From the IMG/VR virus record IMGVR_UViG_3300032092_000004, positions 62,001-126,000 of that record: DNA of 64,000 nt; one strand, 5' to 3'. The notes beneath the pieces were generated by a model that made no database searches, had not been told where the DNA came from, and saw only the letters and a program-made list of their open reading frames with translations. Both the position numbers and the translations under genes were made by a program. Numbering within the stretch: the stretch's first letter is position 1; the number at the start of each line of letters is the position of its first letter. Positions 24,153 to 32,702 of the stretch are shown piece after piece. The DNA comes from a virus.

Positions 24153-25385
24153 ATGAAAAATATAAATAAAAAATTATACACGGGAGGTATTCCAAAAAAA
24201 GACTTTATTAGACTTATGGAAGCCCCAATTGACTATGAAGGACCTGAAAGAATGGCTTCGGATGTTGAGGGAAAAATTATCAGTAGGAAAACCCCATATA
24301 ATGAATTTCCCGCAATCCCTAATATGGATAGAGACTTTATTGAATTAATCTCATCTAAAAGATTTAAAGACTCAGTTGAAAAAGTTAGAATGGCTATGGG
24401 AGACACAAGAGTTATCCAAGGTCAAAACGCTCTTATGCAATTGATGATGTCTGTTGGACAGGCAATGCAGAGACTTGTTATGATTCAGTCACAAAACAAA
24501 AAACAACTTGAAGATTTAGCAGTTGAACTTGTAAAAAAAGAAATGGGAATCCCTGAAGGAGCAATGCAATTCAAAGCTGAGCTTGTGATGCAACCTATGG
24601 GTGCCGCTGAAGGAATGCAAAGTAAGCCTGAAATGCCAAGTGAGGAAGAAGTTGAGGAATTAATGGGGGACATTGAAAACTTCAACTTAGAAAGGGCTAA
24701 AAGAAGATTTATCAACTCGTTAATTCAAGGAGCAGCTTTCAAAGGTGGTCACATGTATAATCTTGTAAGAAATGAGATTAATGACATCAACCCACAATTA
24801 ATGAACCTTTACGCAGTTACACAATCTTTAATGGAACATGCCTATTGGATCTTCCCTGATATGGAAGGTATGGCCGGTGGCGGTGGTGGTCAAATGGGAC
24901 AATCAGAAGTTGATGAGGAAACTGATCCACCAACAGTTAAAGCTAAGGCGGTTACATTCCCATTGCTTGTACATGAATTAGTTAAAGGTGTATATGAGAT
25001 CTTTGGTACACATGGATTACCTGACGACCCAAGACAACAAGAAATGATTTTAAAGGCTGAAGACACACTTCCTGCTGAGATTTGGGACTCTCGTTTGGGA
25101 CCTATATTTTGGGAAAAGTTTGTAGCGACATACCCAATTGAATTGTTTGATGACGATATGAAACATATCCAACATTACCTATTCATGCGTTTTTCAGCTT
25201 TAAACGCTGAAGAATTTATTAGTTTGGCTAAAAAAATCCTAAGTGGTGATCCAAAAGGACAACAAATAATCCAAAGAATGGTTGATGATATCGTTAAAGA
25301 TTTGAAAGACCAAGATTATAAAGATGCCATGGGAGATGATGATGAAGATTACGGCGATATCGATCTAAGTGATTTGGGACTTTAA
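24153..25385 (+). CDS. leader-type large protein, possible head-internal or scaffold component
   Basis: A 410-residue protein with the start placed at ATG 24153, directly after the upstream stop; upstream in-frame starts would overlap that gene. The N-terminus ends in L21-M-E23. The body is mostly helical, Met-rich (LMQLMMSVGQAMQRLVMIQ), with a Gly-rich linker near residue 250 and an acidic tail ending DLSDLGL. Large, helical, Met-rich proteins with acidic tails are common among core and internal virion proteins, which is the inferred role. It is followed by a hairpin terminator. Confidence 0.6.
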   Translation: MKNINKKLYTGGIPKKDFIRLMEAPIDYEGPERMASDVEGKIISRKTPYNEFPAIPNMDRDFIELISSKRFKDSVEKVRMAMGDTRVIQGQNALMQLMMSVGQAMQRLVMIQSQNKKQLEDLAVELVKKEMGIPEGAMQFKAELVMQPMGAAEGMQSKPEMPSEEEVEELMGDIENFNLERAKRRFINSLIQGAAFKGGHMYNLVRNEINDINPQLMNLYAVTQSLMEHAYWIFPDMEGMAGGGGGQMGQSEVDEETDPPTVKAKAVTFPLLVHELVKGVYEIFGTHGLPDDPRQQEMILKAEDTLPAEIWDSRLGPIFWEKFVATYPIELFDDDMKHIQHYLFMRFSALNAEEFISLAKKILSGDPKGQQIIQRMVDDIVKDLKDQDYKDAMGDDDEDYGDIDLSDLGL

Positions 25386-25402
25386 TAAGTCCCATTTCTT
25401 TT
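25376..25402 (+). terminator. rho-independent terminator overlapping the gene end
   Basis: GGGACTT 25376-25382 pairs with AAGTCCC 25387-25393 over a TAAT loop that contains the stop codon bases, followed by a T-rich run. Confidence 0.75.
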
Positions 25403-25435
25403 TTATATGGAATTTTTTTCCTATAATTATTAAAA

Positions 25436-25741
25436 ATGTTAGGTATGAAAAATATTGATTGTGAGATATACATTAAACAACTAATTTCTTTTTTTGAAAA
25501 TAATCCTGGTGACTTAATGCAACTTATAGGGAACGTTCAAAAAAAAGACTTTTATTTGAAACTAAGAGAAAAATCGGAAAATAATGTTGATGAAGGATTG
25601 GATCATGTTTTATCTAGACAACAAATGATTGACATTGTCTTGGAATTGAAAATTCCTGAACTATTTGAAAAACCTAACCCTAAGGCTGTTGTTGAAGGAT
25701 ATGTCCAAAAAACAAAGTGGGGAAAAATTATTTTAAATTAA
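25436..25741 (+). CDS. hypothetical protein
   Basis: A 101-residue (ATG 25436, or 98 from 25445) mostly helical protein with no recognised domain. It lies alone between a terminator and a new promoter region. Its C-terminal VVEGYVQKTKWGKIIL is strand-like and basic. Function unknown. Confidence 0.6.
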   Translation: MLGMKNIDCEIYIKQLISFFENNPGDLMQLIGNVQKKDFYLKLREKSENNVDEGLDHVLSRQQMIDIVLELKIPELFEKPNPKAVVEGYVQKTKWGKIILN

Positions 25742-25765
25742 AGTTGGTATTTATTGAAAAATTAT

Positions 25766-25773
25766 TATCTTTG
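25766..25773 (+). promoter_or_regulatory. Bacteroidota-type -7 box TATCTTTG
   Basis: A perfect TAnnTTTG box 23 nt before the small gene at 25797. A GTATTTATT late-like motif also occurs at 25747-25755, so the unit may have two promoters. Confidence 0.6.
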
Positions 25774-25796
25774 TAGAGAGATAAACGAGAAACAAA

Positions 25797-25919
25797 ATGA
25801 AAACTATTGAAATAACGATACAGGAGATTTGGCAAGCAACCAGACCTATCGTGCAAAAAAGTAAGAAATCATATACTCGTAAAGTCAAACACAAAAACAA
25901 AGAAAATAATAAACTATGA
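25797..25919 (+). CDS. small basic peptide gene
   Basis: A 40-residue peptide from ATG 25797 whose TGA overlaps the start of the DUF932 gene (ATGA). The C-terminal half is very basic (SKKSYTRKVKHKNKENNK). The promoter position and start/stop overlap support that it is translated. It could be a leader for the DUF932 gene or a separate nucleic-acid-binding peptide. Confidence 0.55.
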   Translation: MKTIEITIQEIWQATRPIVQKSKKSYTRKVKHKNKENNKL

Positions 25920-26674
25920 TATACACACCAGAACTAATCAAATCAATTGCACCGGCAGTGTTTGCTACATCACCATCTTCTAAAATGACGAACAAGTATG
26001 AGTTCGTACCAACCAACGAAGTAATGGAGATCTTCGACCGAGAAGGTTGGAAACTATCATCTGTTAAACAAACAGGTAGAGGAATCCACTCAATGCACGA
26101 ATTGAAATACCGAAACAGTGAATTACCAAAAGTTGGTGACACAGTTGTAGAAGCGATTGTTAGAAACTCTCACGATGGAACCGCAACATTCTCTATGGGA
26201 GCAGGGCTATTCCGATTGGTATGTTCAAACGGACTTACAGTTCCTACGTCAGTTGCAGAGAAATTCTCAATTCGACACAATCACTTTTCATTCGACGATG
26301 TTCGAGGTTTAGCTGAGGACTTCTCTAAGAAACTCCCACGAATCGAAGAATCAGTTACCCGAATGATGGAAAAAGAGTTAACTGAAAAAGAAAAACTCCG
26401 TTTAATCAAAGAAGCTGTTAAGATTCGTTGGGCGGTTGGAAATGGACCTGAGTCTATCGACATTACAGACCTTCTAACACCGTTTCGACCTGAGGATGAA
26501 GGAAGTGATCTTTGGACTGTGTTTAATGTGATCCAAGAGAAAATGACTCGAGGTGGATTCACCTACAAAAGTCCGAGAGGAAGACAAACAACACTTCGTG
26601 GAATCAAGAGCATCCAAGCTACGAATCGTTTAAACACTAAACTTTGGGAAGCGGCAGAATTGATGTTGATTTAA
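25916..26674 (+). CDS. DUF932 family protein
   Basis: A 252-residue protein of the DUF932 family, common in phages and plasmids. Its characteristic central part is visible: RNSHDGTATFSMGAGLFRLV followed by CSNGL. The molecular role of DUF932 is not settled; related mobile-element genes sit near anti-restriction and replication genes. It has a strong terminator after it and host-like promotion before it, so early expression is likely. Codon use is less AT-extreme than in its neighbours, with several CGA Arg codons. Confidence 0.8.
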   Translation: MIYTPELIKSIAPAVFATSPSSKMTNKYEFVPTNEVMEIFDREGWKLSSVKQTGRGIHSMHELKYRNSELPKVGDTVVEAIVRNSHDGTATFSMGAGLFRLVCSNGLTVPTSVAEKFSIRHNHFSFDDVRGLAEDFSKKLPRIEESVTRMMEKELTEKEKLRLIKEAVKIRWAVGNGPESIDITDLLTPFRPEDEGSDLWTVFNVIQEKMTRGGFTYKSPRGRQTTLRGIKSIQATNRLNTKLWEAAELMLI

Positions 26675-26680
26675 AACTAC

Positions 26681-26705
26681 GGGGGTGAAAAGCCCCCTTT
26701 TTATA
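26681..26705 (+). terminator. rho-independent terminator
   Basis: GGGGGT 26681-26686 pairs with AGCCCCC ending at 26697 over a GAAA-type loop, followed by TTTTTATA. Confidence 0.85.
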
Positions 26706-26707
26706 TT

Positions 26708-27052
26708 ATGGAAAAATTCAAACACGAAAAAAGACTTTTAGATTTTCTTGTAGAGGAAAATAAAATACTGTATTCAACAACCCAACTAACGGGTTTTATT
26801 GAACTAACACCTGAAAGTTTACTTGAAAAACCAAGATTTGAGAATTATTTATTGGACGGTATGCAATATACTGACGGGGTTTCATATTCTGATGGAATAT
26901 TTATTTATGATAACAATATTTACATATATTTATCTAAAACTGACCCATTAGTCTCTTCATTTTCTTGTAAGATATATTATCCTATAAATAGAAAAAAAGA
27001 CGTTGAGTTCTTTATATTAAACTTAAAAAAATTAAAAAAAGATGGAAATTAG
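26708..27052 (+). CDS. hypothetical protein
   Basis: A 114-residue protein, strand-rich in the middle with many Tyr (DGMQYTDGVSYSDGIFIYD), helical and Lys-rich at the end. It has no recognised family. It overlaps the thioredoxin gene by 11 bp and is likely cotranslated with it. Confidence 0.6.
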   Translation: MEKFKHEKRLLDFLVEENKILYSTTQLTGFIELTPESLLEKPRFENYLLDGMQYTDGVSYSDGIFIYDNNIYIYLSKTDPLVSSFSCKIYYPINRKKDVEFFILNLKKLKKDGN

Positions 27053-27356
27053 TAGCGTTGACTTACAACAAAAAATAAATGCTGGTGAAAAACTTGTGGT
27101 CGAGTTTTGGGCTGAGTGGTGTGGACCATGTAAAATGATGAAACCAATTTTTGAAAGAGTTGCATCGTCAAATGAAACTGAAGTTCAAATGTATACTCTT
27201 AATATTGATAATAACAGAGAAGTCGCTTTAAGTCTTGGTATCAGAAGTATCCCAACCGTAAAGATGTTTAATTCAGGTGAAGTAGTTGAAACAAAGGTGG
27301 GTATAATGAATGAAGGGCAGATAAAAGAAATGGTAAGTGAATTAATCAATGGATAA
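27042..27356 (+). CDS. thioredoxin
   Basis: A 104-residue thioredoxin with the active site W26-C27-G28-P29-C30 and the cis-Pro segment IRSIPTVKMF. It provides reducing power for thiol enzymes, for example ribonucleotide reductase in phage nucleotide supply. No ribonucleotide reductase is visible in this window, so the partner is host-encoded or elsewhere in the phage. It overlaps the glutaredoxin-like gene by 8 bp. Confidence 0.92.
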   Translation: MEISSVDLQQKINAGEKLVVEFWAEWCGPCKMMKPIFERVASSNETEVQMYTLNIDNNREVALSLGIRSIPTVKMFNSGEVVETKVGIMNEGQIKEMVSELING

Positions 27357-27636
27357 AATTGCAGTTGTGTTTACAATGAAGAGTTGTCCTCATTGTCACA
27401 CATTTAAAAAAATGTTAGAAGAAGCTGACATTGAATTTATTGATAGAGATATTGATGAATATGAAGAAGAATATGATATGTTTGTTGAAGTCACAGGAAA
27501 TGACTTTGTACCGGCATTCATGTTAATTGAAAATCCTGAAAGTGAATCACCAACATCAAATCTATACGCTCCTGATCGAGATTTTGAAGATATAGATGAA
27601 GGATTGCAAATAATCAAAGAATTTTACGAAAGATAA
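27349..27636 (+). CDS. glutaredoxin-like protein
   Basis: A 95-residue protein with a C13-P-H-C16 active site near the N-terminus (VVFTMKSCPHCHTFKKML), a thioredoxin fold and the cis-Pro region VPAFMLI. It contains an acidic insertion after residue 35. It is paired with the thioredoxin gene, so the two may feed the same reductase. A palindromic terminator follows. Confidence 0.82.
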   Translation: MDKIAVVFTMKSCPHCHTFKKMLEEADIEFIDRDIDEYEEEYDMFVEVTGNDFVPAFMLIENPESESPTSNLYAPDRDFEDIDEGLQIIKEFYER

Positions 27637-27639
27637 AAA

Positions 27640-27661
27640 AACCCCTCAATTGAGGGGTTTT
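27640..27661. terminator. bidirectional terminator between convergent genes
   Basis: The palindrome AACCCCTC-AATTGAGGGGTT is flanked by an A-run on the left and a T-run on the right, so it can stop transcription from both directions. Confidence 0.85.
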
Positions 27662-27664
27662 CTT

Positions 27665-28360
27665 TTATATTAATATTATGTCTTTTAGTCTATCTTGAAT
27701 CAAGTATGGTTTGTCTAATGTCTGATCAGTGACATCTTTTGTAAAGTCGTAGTTAGACATCCTTTCTTTAAACTCAGTAAGATCCATATCAAAACAATCT
27801 AAAACAAGACTTTCAATGGTTTTCTTTGGAACTTGAGAATCACAGATCACTTTAATTCTATAATCCTCATCTTCATTTAGATCACTTGAGTAATGAAAGT
27901 ATACCTTATCAACACCTAACAAAGAATACATTTGATTGAATATGTAATGTGAGTAATATAATATTCCTCTACCACATCCTAAACTATGACCATAAGGAAA
28001 CTCTGATGAAGTGTTTATTTCTGAAATGGGGTCTAATTCGTTAACATACAAAAATTTATTAACTGTGATCCATGCTCTTGGAAAATCTGTGATTTCTTGT
28101 TCATACTTAATGATGTCAATAATGTTAAGACTTTCTTTATTAAGTGATTTAAATAATTCTTTGTTTGATTCTATGAATTCTATTTTAAGTTCATTAAGAT
28201 TTAAAACATTACTACTTATGGTTTGACCGTTTACAACCACAAAGTTTTCACAATCTGTTACTTGAATTATTGTATTTTCTGATTTGTTGAATTTTGACAG
28301 GATGTAGTCTGCGAATAGATTCACAAAATACCGTTTTGTGTTTTTTTCTAATTTTCTCAT
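27665..28360 (-). CDS. hypothetical protein with hairpin over the start codon
   Basis: A 231-residue protein of unknown function. It has an alpha/beta body; a FPYGHSLGCGRGILYYSHYI segment near the middle is distinctive but I cannot assign it. The start codon at 28358-28360 lies in an 11-bp inverted repeat that would hide it in the mRNA, and a late motif lies about 40 nt upstream. It converges on the glutaredoxin gene across a shared terminator. Confidence 0.65.
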   Translation of the reverse strand: MRKLEKNTKRYFVNLFADYILSKFNKSENTIIQVTDCENFVVVNGQTISSNVLNLNELKIEFIESNKELFKSLNKESLNIIDIIKYEQEITDFPRAWITVNKFLYVNELDPISEINTSSEFPYGHSLGCGRGILYYSHYIFNQMYSLLGVDKVYFHYSSDLNEDEDYRIKVICDSQVPKKTIESLVLDCFDMDLTEFKERMSNYDFTKDVTDQTLDKPYLIQDRLKDIILI

Positions 28361-28389
28361 ATTCTTGGTTTTTATAATGAATATGAGAA
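28354..28389 (-). promoter_or_regulatory. start-codon hairpin (11-bp inverted repeat)
   Basis: TTCTCATATTC 28354-28364 is perfectly complementary to GAATATGAGAA 28379-28389 with a 14-nt loop. In the minus-strand mRNA the stem contains the ATG of the 27665-28360 gene, so folding would restrict initiation. Confidence 0.5.
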
Positions 28390-28399
28390 TTAAATGAAA

Positions 28400-28409
28400 C
28401 TATAAATAG
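28400..28409 (-). promoter_or_regulatory. putative late promoter motif CTATTTATAG
   Basis: A full palindromic-edge copy CTATTTATAG on the minus strand, 39 nt before the start codon at 28360 and directly after the stop of the 28410-29522 gene. Confidence 0.4.
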
Positions 28410-29522
28410 TTAGATATATTCAGGAAACATTTCGTTGATGTTTTTCTGTGTTAAAGAGTAATCAGGGTAGTCTGGAATTCTAGCGTCAATACATTCAATT
28501 ATATCATTATTTATTAAGCCTACCAAGAATTCACTATAAGTACCGTAATATTCTAAAAACGAATCACTATAAGTTGAACCCTTGTTATTTTCTAAAAACC
28601 CTCTAATTTCTTTTACAAAATATCTAATTTTAATGTATTGAATGTAACGAGTTTTTCCGTCTTTTCCTGATATCGGAACATCATCAATTTTACCTTCAAA
28701 CAACTCATCTAAACCACCGTAAATGGCATCATAAATTTCTTGTTCGTATGCTGAATTTTCAGAGTTATAATAAAGACTTCTTAATTCTTGACCAATCTCT
28801 TCTAAATCATTACTGAACAGCTCATTAGTTGCGTCGGTATCTTTTAACAAATCGTTTAGATCTTCAGGTCTTATTCTAAAATAACCAGGAGTTCCTTGTT
28901 CTTCAGATAAGGACTCAAAAAAGTCAGAATCATAGTCATCTAAAGATAATTCAGTATTACCAATTTCTTTGTAAACAACATCTTTTAGTTTGGTTAAGTT
29001 TGTGTCGTCTAATTCAGTTACTGTCTCATATGGTAAAGCACCACTATCGTAATAACCATAATCCAAACCTTCCTCACTGAATATTTGTTCTGCAATATGT
29101 CTTACTCCTTCTCTTCTCCCACTACTCCCACAATAAAAGTTTGCCAACTCTTCTCTATTTTTTAGAAATAAATAAAAACCACCATTTCTAATTTCAACAT
29201 CGGTTAATAAATTATTAATAATAAAAAGAATTGTACCTTCATAGTCTTCATCTAATTTACGAAGTAGAAGAACATTTTTTAATTCATCAGGTGCATCATC
29301 ATAACTAAGATTACCTAAAACACCATTTTCATTCAGATATTCTATGATCTCATCATCCCACTGACGGTAACCTACTTGACCTAAATCTAATTCATCTAAA
29401 AGACCGTATTTTTTAACAAACTTAAAAAATGTAATTAAATCATTAAAATACGGCTCAATGTCGTCATCAAAATCGCCATCATTAAATGAATTAACTAATT
29501 GTCTTGCTCTATCTAAACTCAT
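28410..29522 (-). CDS. hypothetical acidic protein, probable virion protein
   Basis: A 370-residue, very acidic and Tyr/Leu-rich protein, mainly helical by composition, with no recognised domain and no [IL]xE leader of the usual form. It lies 2 bp downstream of the 29525 gene on the minus strand, in line with the delta-60 protein, so the three form one late operon. An association with the fibre or tail is inferred from this order. Confidence 0.65.
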   Translation of the reverse strand: MSLDRARQLVNSFNDGDFDDDIEPYFNDLITFFKFVKKYGLLDELDLGQVGYRQWDDEIIEYLNENGVLGNLSYDDAPDELKNVLLLRKLDEDYEGTILFIINNLLTDVEIRNGGFYLFLKNREELANFYCGSSGRREGVRHIAEQIFSEEGLDYGYYDSGALPYETVTELDDTNLTKLKDVVYKEIGNTELSLDDYDSDFFESLSEEQGTPGYFRIRPEDLNDLLKDTDATNELFSNDLEEIGQELRSLYYNSENSAYEQEIYDAIYGGLDELFEGKIDDVPISGKDGKTRYIQYIKIRYFVKEIRGFLENNKGSTYSDSFLEYYGTYSEFLVGLINNDIIECIDARIPDYPDYSLTQKNINEMFPEYI

Positions 29523-29524
29523 TT

Positions 29525-29779
29525 TTAGTTGTTTTGATTCTCAGGTTCTTGATATAATACGTTAGTTTCATTTAAATTAATAGTGATATTATCAACAGTT
29601 AATAAATCACCGTTAACTTGAAAATCAGTTCTATATTGTAATACTGATCCTGAAGGAATGTTTGATGTGTCAACATCCAACCCCATAACTTCTTCACCAA
29701 TAAAGATGTTAAAGATTAAATCTTGGATTACCTCAACTGCGGTAATTGTTCTTCCGTTTAAATATTCATTAATTGTCAT
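29525..29779 (-). CDS. hypothetical small protein
   Basis: An 84-residue acidic protein with a strand-rich C-terminal half (VLQYRTDFQVNGDLLTVDNI). It sits between the delta-60 repeat protein and the 370-residue protein on the same strand. No family is recognised; a small virion or chaperone-like partner of the fibre is possible. Confidence 0.6.
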   Translation of the reverse strand: MTINEYLNGRTITAVEVIQDLIFNIFIGEEVMGLDVDTSNIPSGSVLQYRTDFQVNGDLLTVDNITINLNETNVLYQEPENQNN

Positions 29780-29808
29780 AATTTTGTTTTTTTATTTTTA
29801 TTTAGTTA

Positions 29809-32364
29809 CTAACTATTTAACCCATTTCCACCCAAAAGTACAGCGTTCATTTGAGTTACAGAACCACCATTAAGACCTATCCAAACCGGATGTGGAACAC
29901 TCACCAATGAAGCACTTCCATCACAAATAAGACAGTCAATATATTCGGTGTTTGCACTGATAGGTATAACATAACCATTACATATTTCACATTCTGAGAA
30001 GAGTTCTAATGCGGTATATTCTGATTCAAGAGGAACACTCAAAAGACCGGTAAATTTATATGCGTTTAAATTGGCGATTTCAGTAAAATTACCACCAACC
30101 AATATATTACCATTTGATTGTAATTTTATTGAATAAATTTCTGAGCCTTGGTTAAATCCACTACCAACGTTAAAATTTGTATCTATAGATCCATCTGAGT
30201 TTAATCTTACTATTTCACCTTCAGATAAACCATTGTATGAATTAAAAGGACCACCAGCTAAGATTTTTCCATCTGATTGTAATGCTGATGCATAAACATT
30301 ACCAGCAAATCCACTACCAATAGAAAAACTAGAATCTATTGATCCATCAGAGTTTAATCTAATAATTCTATTTCTGGATGACCCACTATAAGTTGTGAAA
30401 GTACCCACAACTAATATTTTTCCATCCGACTGAACTTCAATATCCCAAACAATACTGTTAAATCCGGTACCAACAACAAAACTAGAATCTATTGACCCGC
30501 CTGTGTTTAATCTAATAATCCTATTAATAGATACACCACTATATGATGTAAAATTACCACCAACTAATATCTTCCCGTCTGATTGTATGTTAATTTTAAA
30601 TACCGAATTGGCCGTAAATCCAGTACCAATAACAAAACTAGAATCTATTGATCCATCGGTATTTAATCTAACTATACAATTTCTACTTACACCACTATAA
30701 GAAGAAAAATAACCCCCAACTAATATTTTCCCATCTGTTTGTATTTCAATACTATTTACATTACTAGTAAATCCTGTACCAATAGAAAAACTATTATCGA
30801 TAGATCCATCGGTATTTAATCTAACGATTCTATTTTTAGTCACACTACTATATGATGTAAATAGACCACCAACTAATAACTTTCCGTCTGATTGTGGTGT
30901 AATTACGGTAACTCGGTTATTAAATCCGGTACCAATAACAAAACTAGTGTCTACTGTATAGTCGGTGTTTAATCTAATAATCCTATTTATGGATACCCCA
31001 CTATATGATGTAAAATCACCACCAACTAATATTTTTCCATCTGTTTGTGTTTGAATAGCCCATACGGAACCATTAAATCCAGTTCCAATATCAAAAAGAG
31101 GGTTTATATTGTTGAACGATTCATTCAATGCCTCGTAACATCTAAAATCTGTCGTGTATAATATTGGGTTATTATCTAAAGAATCTAATTGACAAATACG
31201 ATTGCAAAAATATCCATTAAATTTTGTGAAGGAACTACCACCAACAATTATTTTTCCGTTTGAATTTGTCACAAACGAAATAACACTACCGTCAAACCCG
31301 AAGCCAGTTACAAAACTAGAATCTATTGATCCATCAGAGTTTAATTTAATAATTCTATTTTTAGATACCCCACTATACGTTGTGAAATCACCACCAACTA
31401 ATATTTTTCCATCCGACTGAACTTCAATATCCCTAACATTATTGTCAAATCCAGTTCCAATAACAAAACTTCCATCTTTGCCACCATTAGAGTTTAATCT
31501 AACAATATAATTATCAATTGATCCACCAAATGTTATAAAATTACCACCAATTAATACCTTCCCGTCTGATTGTAATGCAATTGAAAAGACGGTAGCTTCA
31601 TCTATACCGGTACCACTATTCCATGATACGTCTCTTGTTCCATCTGAATTTAATCTTACTATACCAGAACCAATATAAGCTCCATTATATTGAGTAAATC
31701 CACCACCAACAATTATTTTTCCGTCTGGTTGGTATTGAATTGCGAAAACAGATCCATCACCCCCTTCACCATAAGTATTATAAAATCCTGAACCGGTATT
31801 AAATGTATTATCTATCGATCCATTAGTATTTAATCTTATTAAACTCGCACCTACTGATACCCCACTATAAGAAGTAAAATAACCACCAACCAATATCTTT
31901 CCGTCCGATTGTAACTCAAGATCATAAGGGGGTAAATTCAAACCGGACCCAATACTAAAACTGTTGTCAATAGACCCGTCTGTGTTTAATCTAATGATAT
32001 AATTTCTGGCAACACCACTATACGATGTAAAACCACCAACAACTAATATTTTCCCATCTGTTTGTACTTCAATATCACTTACATACGATGTAAAACCACT
32101 TCCATTAACAAAACTATCATCAACAGAACCATCAGTATTTAATCTAACAATATAATTTTTGGCAACACCACTATAAGAAGTAAAATAACCCCCAACTAAT
32201 ATCTTCCCGTCTGATTGTAACTTTACACTATTAATTTGATTGTTAACCCCAGACCCAATATCAAAACCAACATTTGGAATACCTGGTAATGGAATCGATA
32301 AATCCCCTCCATCAATATATTTGTTTTCGCCTGTTAGGCAAGATTCGCAGTAGTATGTACTCAT
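29809..32364 (-). CDS. delta-60 repeat protein, double seven-bladed beta-propeller (tail fibre or surface-binding protein)
   Basis: An 851-residue protein with fourteen copies of a 44-54 residue unit built around QSDGKILVGGxFTSYSGV and RLNxDGSIDxSF, the delta-60 repeat. Seven copies are followed by a Cys-containing spacer (DFRCYEALNESF), then seven more, so two seven-bladed propellers are predicted. The N-terminus has CESC, and the C-terminus has CEIC and CLIC pairs followed by HPVWIGLNGGSVTQMNAVLL, which may be an assembly or chaperone tail. There is no signal peptide. A late motif precedes it. A host-binding fibre role is inferred. Confidence 0.78.
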   Translation of the reverse strand: MSTYYCESCLTGENKYIDGGDLSIPLPGIPNVGFDIGSGVNNQINSVKLQSDGKILVGGYFTSYSGVAKNYIVRLNTDGSVDDSFVNGSGFTSYVSDIEVQTDGKILVVGGFTSYSGVARNYIIRLNTDGSIDNSFSIGSGLNLPPYDLELQSDGKILVGGYFTSYSGVSVGASLIRLNTNGSIDNTFNTGSGFYNTYGEGGDGSVFAIQYQPDGKIIVGGGFTQYNGAYIGSGIVRLNSDGTRDVSWNSGTGIDEATVFSIALQSDGKVLIGGNFITFGGSIDNYIVRLNSNGGKDGSFVIGTGFDNNVRDIEVQSDGKILVGGDFTTYSGVSKNRIIKLNSDGSIDSSFVTGFGFDGSVISFVTNSNGKIIVGGSSFTKFNGYFCNRICQLDSLDNNPILYTTDFRCYEALNESFNNINPLFDIGTGFNGSVWAIQTQTDGKILVGGDFTSYSGVSINRIIRLNTDYTVDTSFVIGTGFNNRVTVITPQSDGKLLVGGLFTSYSSVTKNRIVRLNTDGSIDNSFSIGTGFTSNVNSIEIQTDGKILVGGYFSSYSGVSRNCIVRLNTDGSIDSSFVIGTGFTANSVFKINIQSDGKILVGGNFTSYSGVSINRIIRLNTGGSIDSSFVVGTGFNSIVWDIEVQSDGKILVVGTFTTYSGSSRNRIIRLNSDGSIDSSFSIGSGFAGNVYASALQSDGKILAGGPFNSYNGLSEGEIVRLNSDGSIDTNFNVGSGFNQGSEIYSIKLQSNGNILVGGNFTEIANLNAYKFTGLLSVPLESEYTALELFSECEICNGYVIPISANTEYIDCLICDGSASLVSVPHPVWIGLNGGSVTQMNAVLLGGNGLNS
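30060..32270 (-). repeat. 14 imperfect tandem repeats of about 150-165 bp
   Basis: The coding DNA of the delta-60 protein is itself repetitive; phrases such as CCACCAACTAATATTTTTCC recur at each unit on the plus strand. High identity among neighbouring units would allow unit gain or loss by recombination. Confidence 0.85.
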
Positions 32365-32377
32365 TTTCCTTTTAATT

Positions 32378-32386
32378 TATAAATAT
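32378..32386 (-). promoter_or_regulatory. putative late promoter motif ATATTTATA
   Basis: On the minus strand the motif lies 13 nt before the ATG at 32364 of the delta-60 gene and just after the terminator of the upstream small gene. Confidence 0.55.
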
Positions 32387-32393
32387 CAAGAAA

Positions 32394-32424
32394 TAAAAAA
32401 AGGTGTCCCAAAATGAAACACCTT
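32394..32424 (-). terminator. rho-independent terminator (minus strand)
   Basis: AGGTGT 32401-32406 pairs with ACACCT 32418-32423; on the minus strand the stem is followed by a T-run (A-run 32394-32400 on the plus strand). It ends the 32447-32596 transcript. Confidence 0.7.
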
Positions 32425-32446
32425 ATTATTCGATGATACGCAAATA

Positions 32447-32596
32447 TTATCTTCTGTAATATTTGTTAATGATTTTTTTTACCGACTCTTGAACGTTAGT
32501 ATTATTTTGAGTGGTATTAGCACCTTGTTGTGTTTGAGTTTGTGTTTGTGTTTGAGGTTGTTGTGCCTGTTGCTTGTTTTTACATCCGCAGCCCAT
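32447..32596 (-). CDS. small MGCGCK protein with Gln/Thr-rich middle
   Basis: A 49-residue protein, ATG at 32594-32596 and TAA at 32447-32449 on the minus strand. It begins MGCGCKNKQQ, continues as a Gln/Thr low-complexity stretch and ends in a short helix (VQESVKKIINKYYR). Tiny proteins that open MGCGC occur near structural genes of T4-like phages, in my recollection. It has its own late motif upstream and a terminator downstream, so it is probably real and expressed late. Confidence 0.6.
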   Translation of the reverse strand: MGCGCKNKQQAQQPQTQTQTQTQQGANTTQNNTNVQESVKKIINKYYRR

Positions 32597-32624
32597 AACT
32601 AAATGTTTTTATTGGTTTATTTAT

Positions 32625-32634
32625 CTATAAATAG
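32625..32634 (-). promoter_or_regulatory. putative late promoter motif CTATTTATAG
   Basis: A full minus-strand copy 28 nt before the ATG at 32596; the divergent plus-strand unit has its own copy at 32690. Confidence 0.45.
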
Positions 32635-32689
32635 TATCTAAAACAAGTTTAATTCAGAATAAATAAAAATCAATTATTTTTATTTTGTT

Positions 32690-32698
32690 ATATTTATA
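32690..32698 (+). promoter_or_regulatory. putative late promoter motif ATATTTATA
   Basis: A full copy only 4 nt before the ATG at 32703. Confidence 0.5.
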
Positions 32699-32702
32699 AA
32701 GT

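Noticed and set aside
27665-28360. S-adenosylmethionine synthetase-like reading of the 231-residue protein
   Set aside because: A few strands are loosely similar, but none of the conserved ATP- or methionine-binding motifs can be found.
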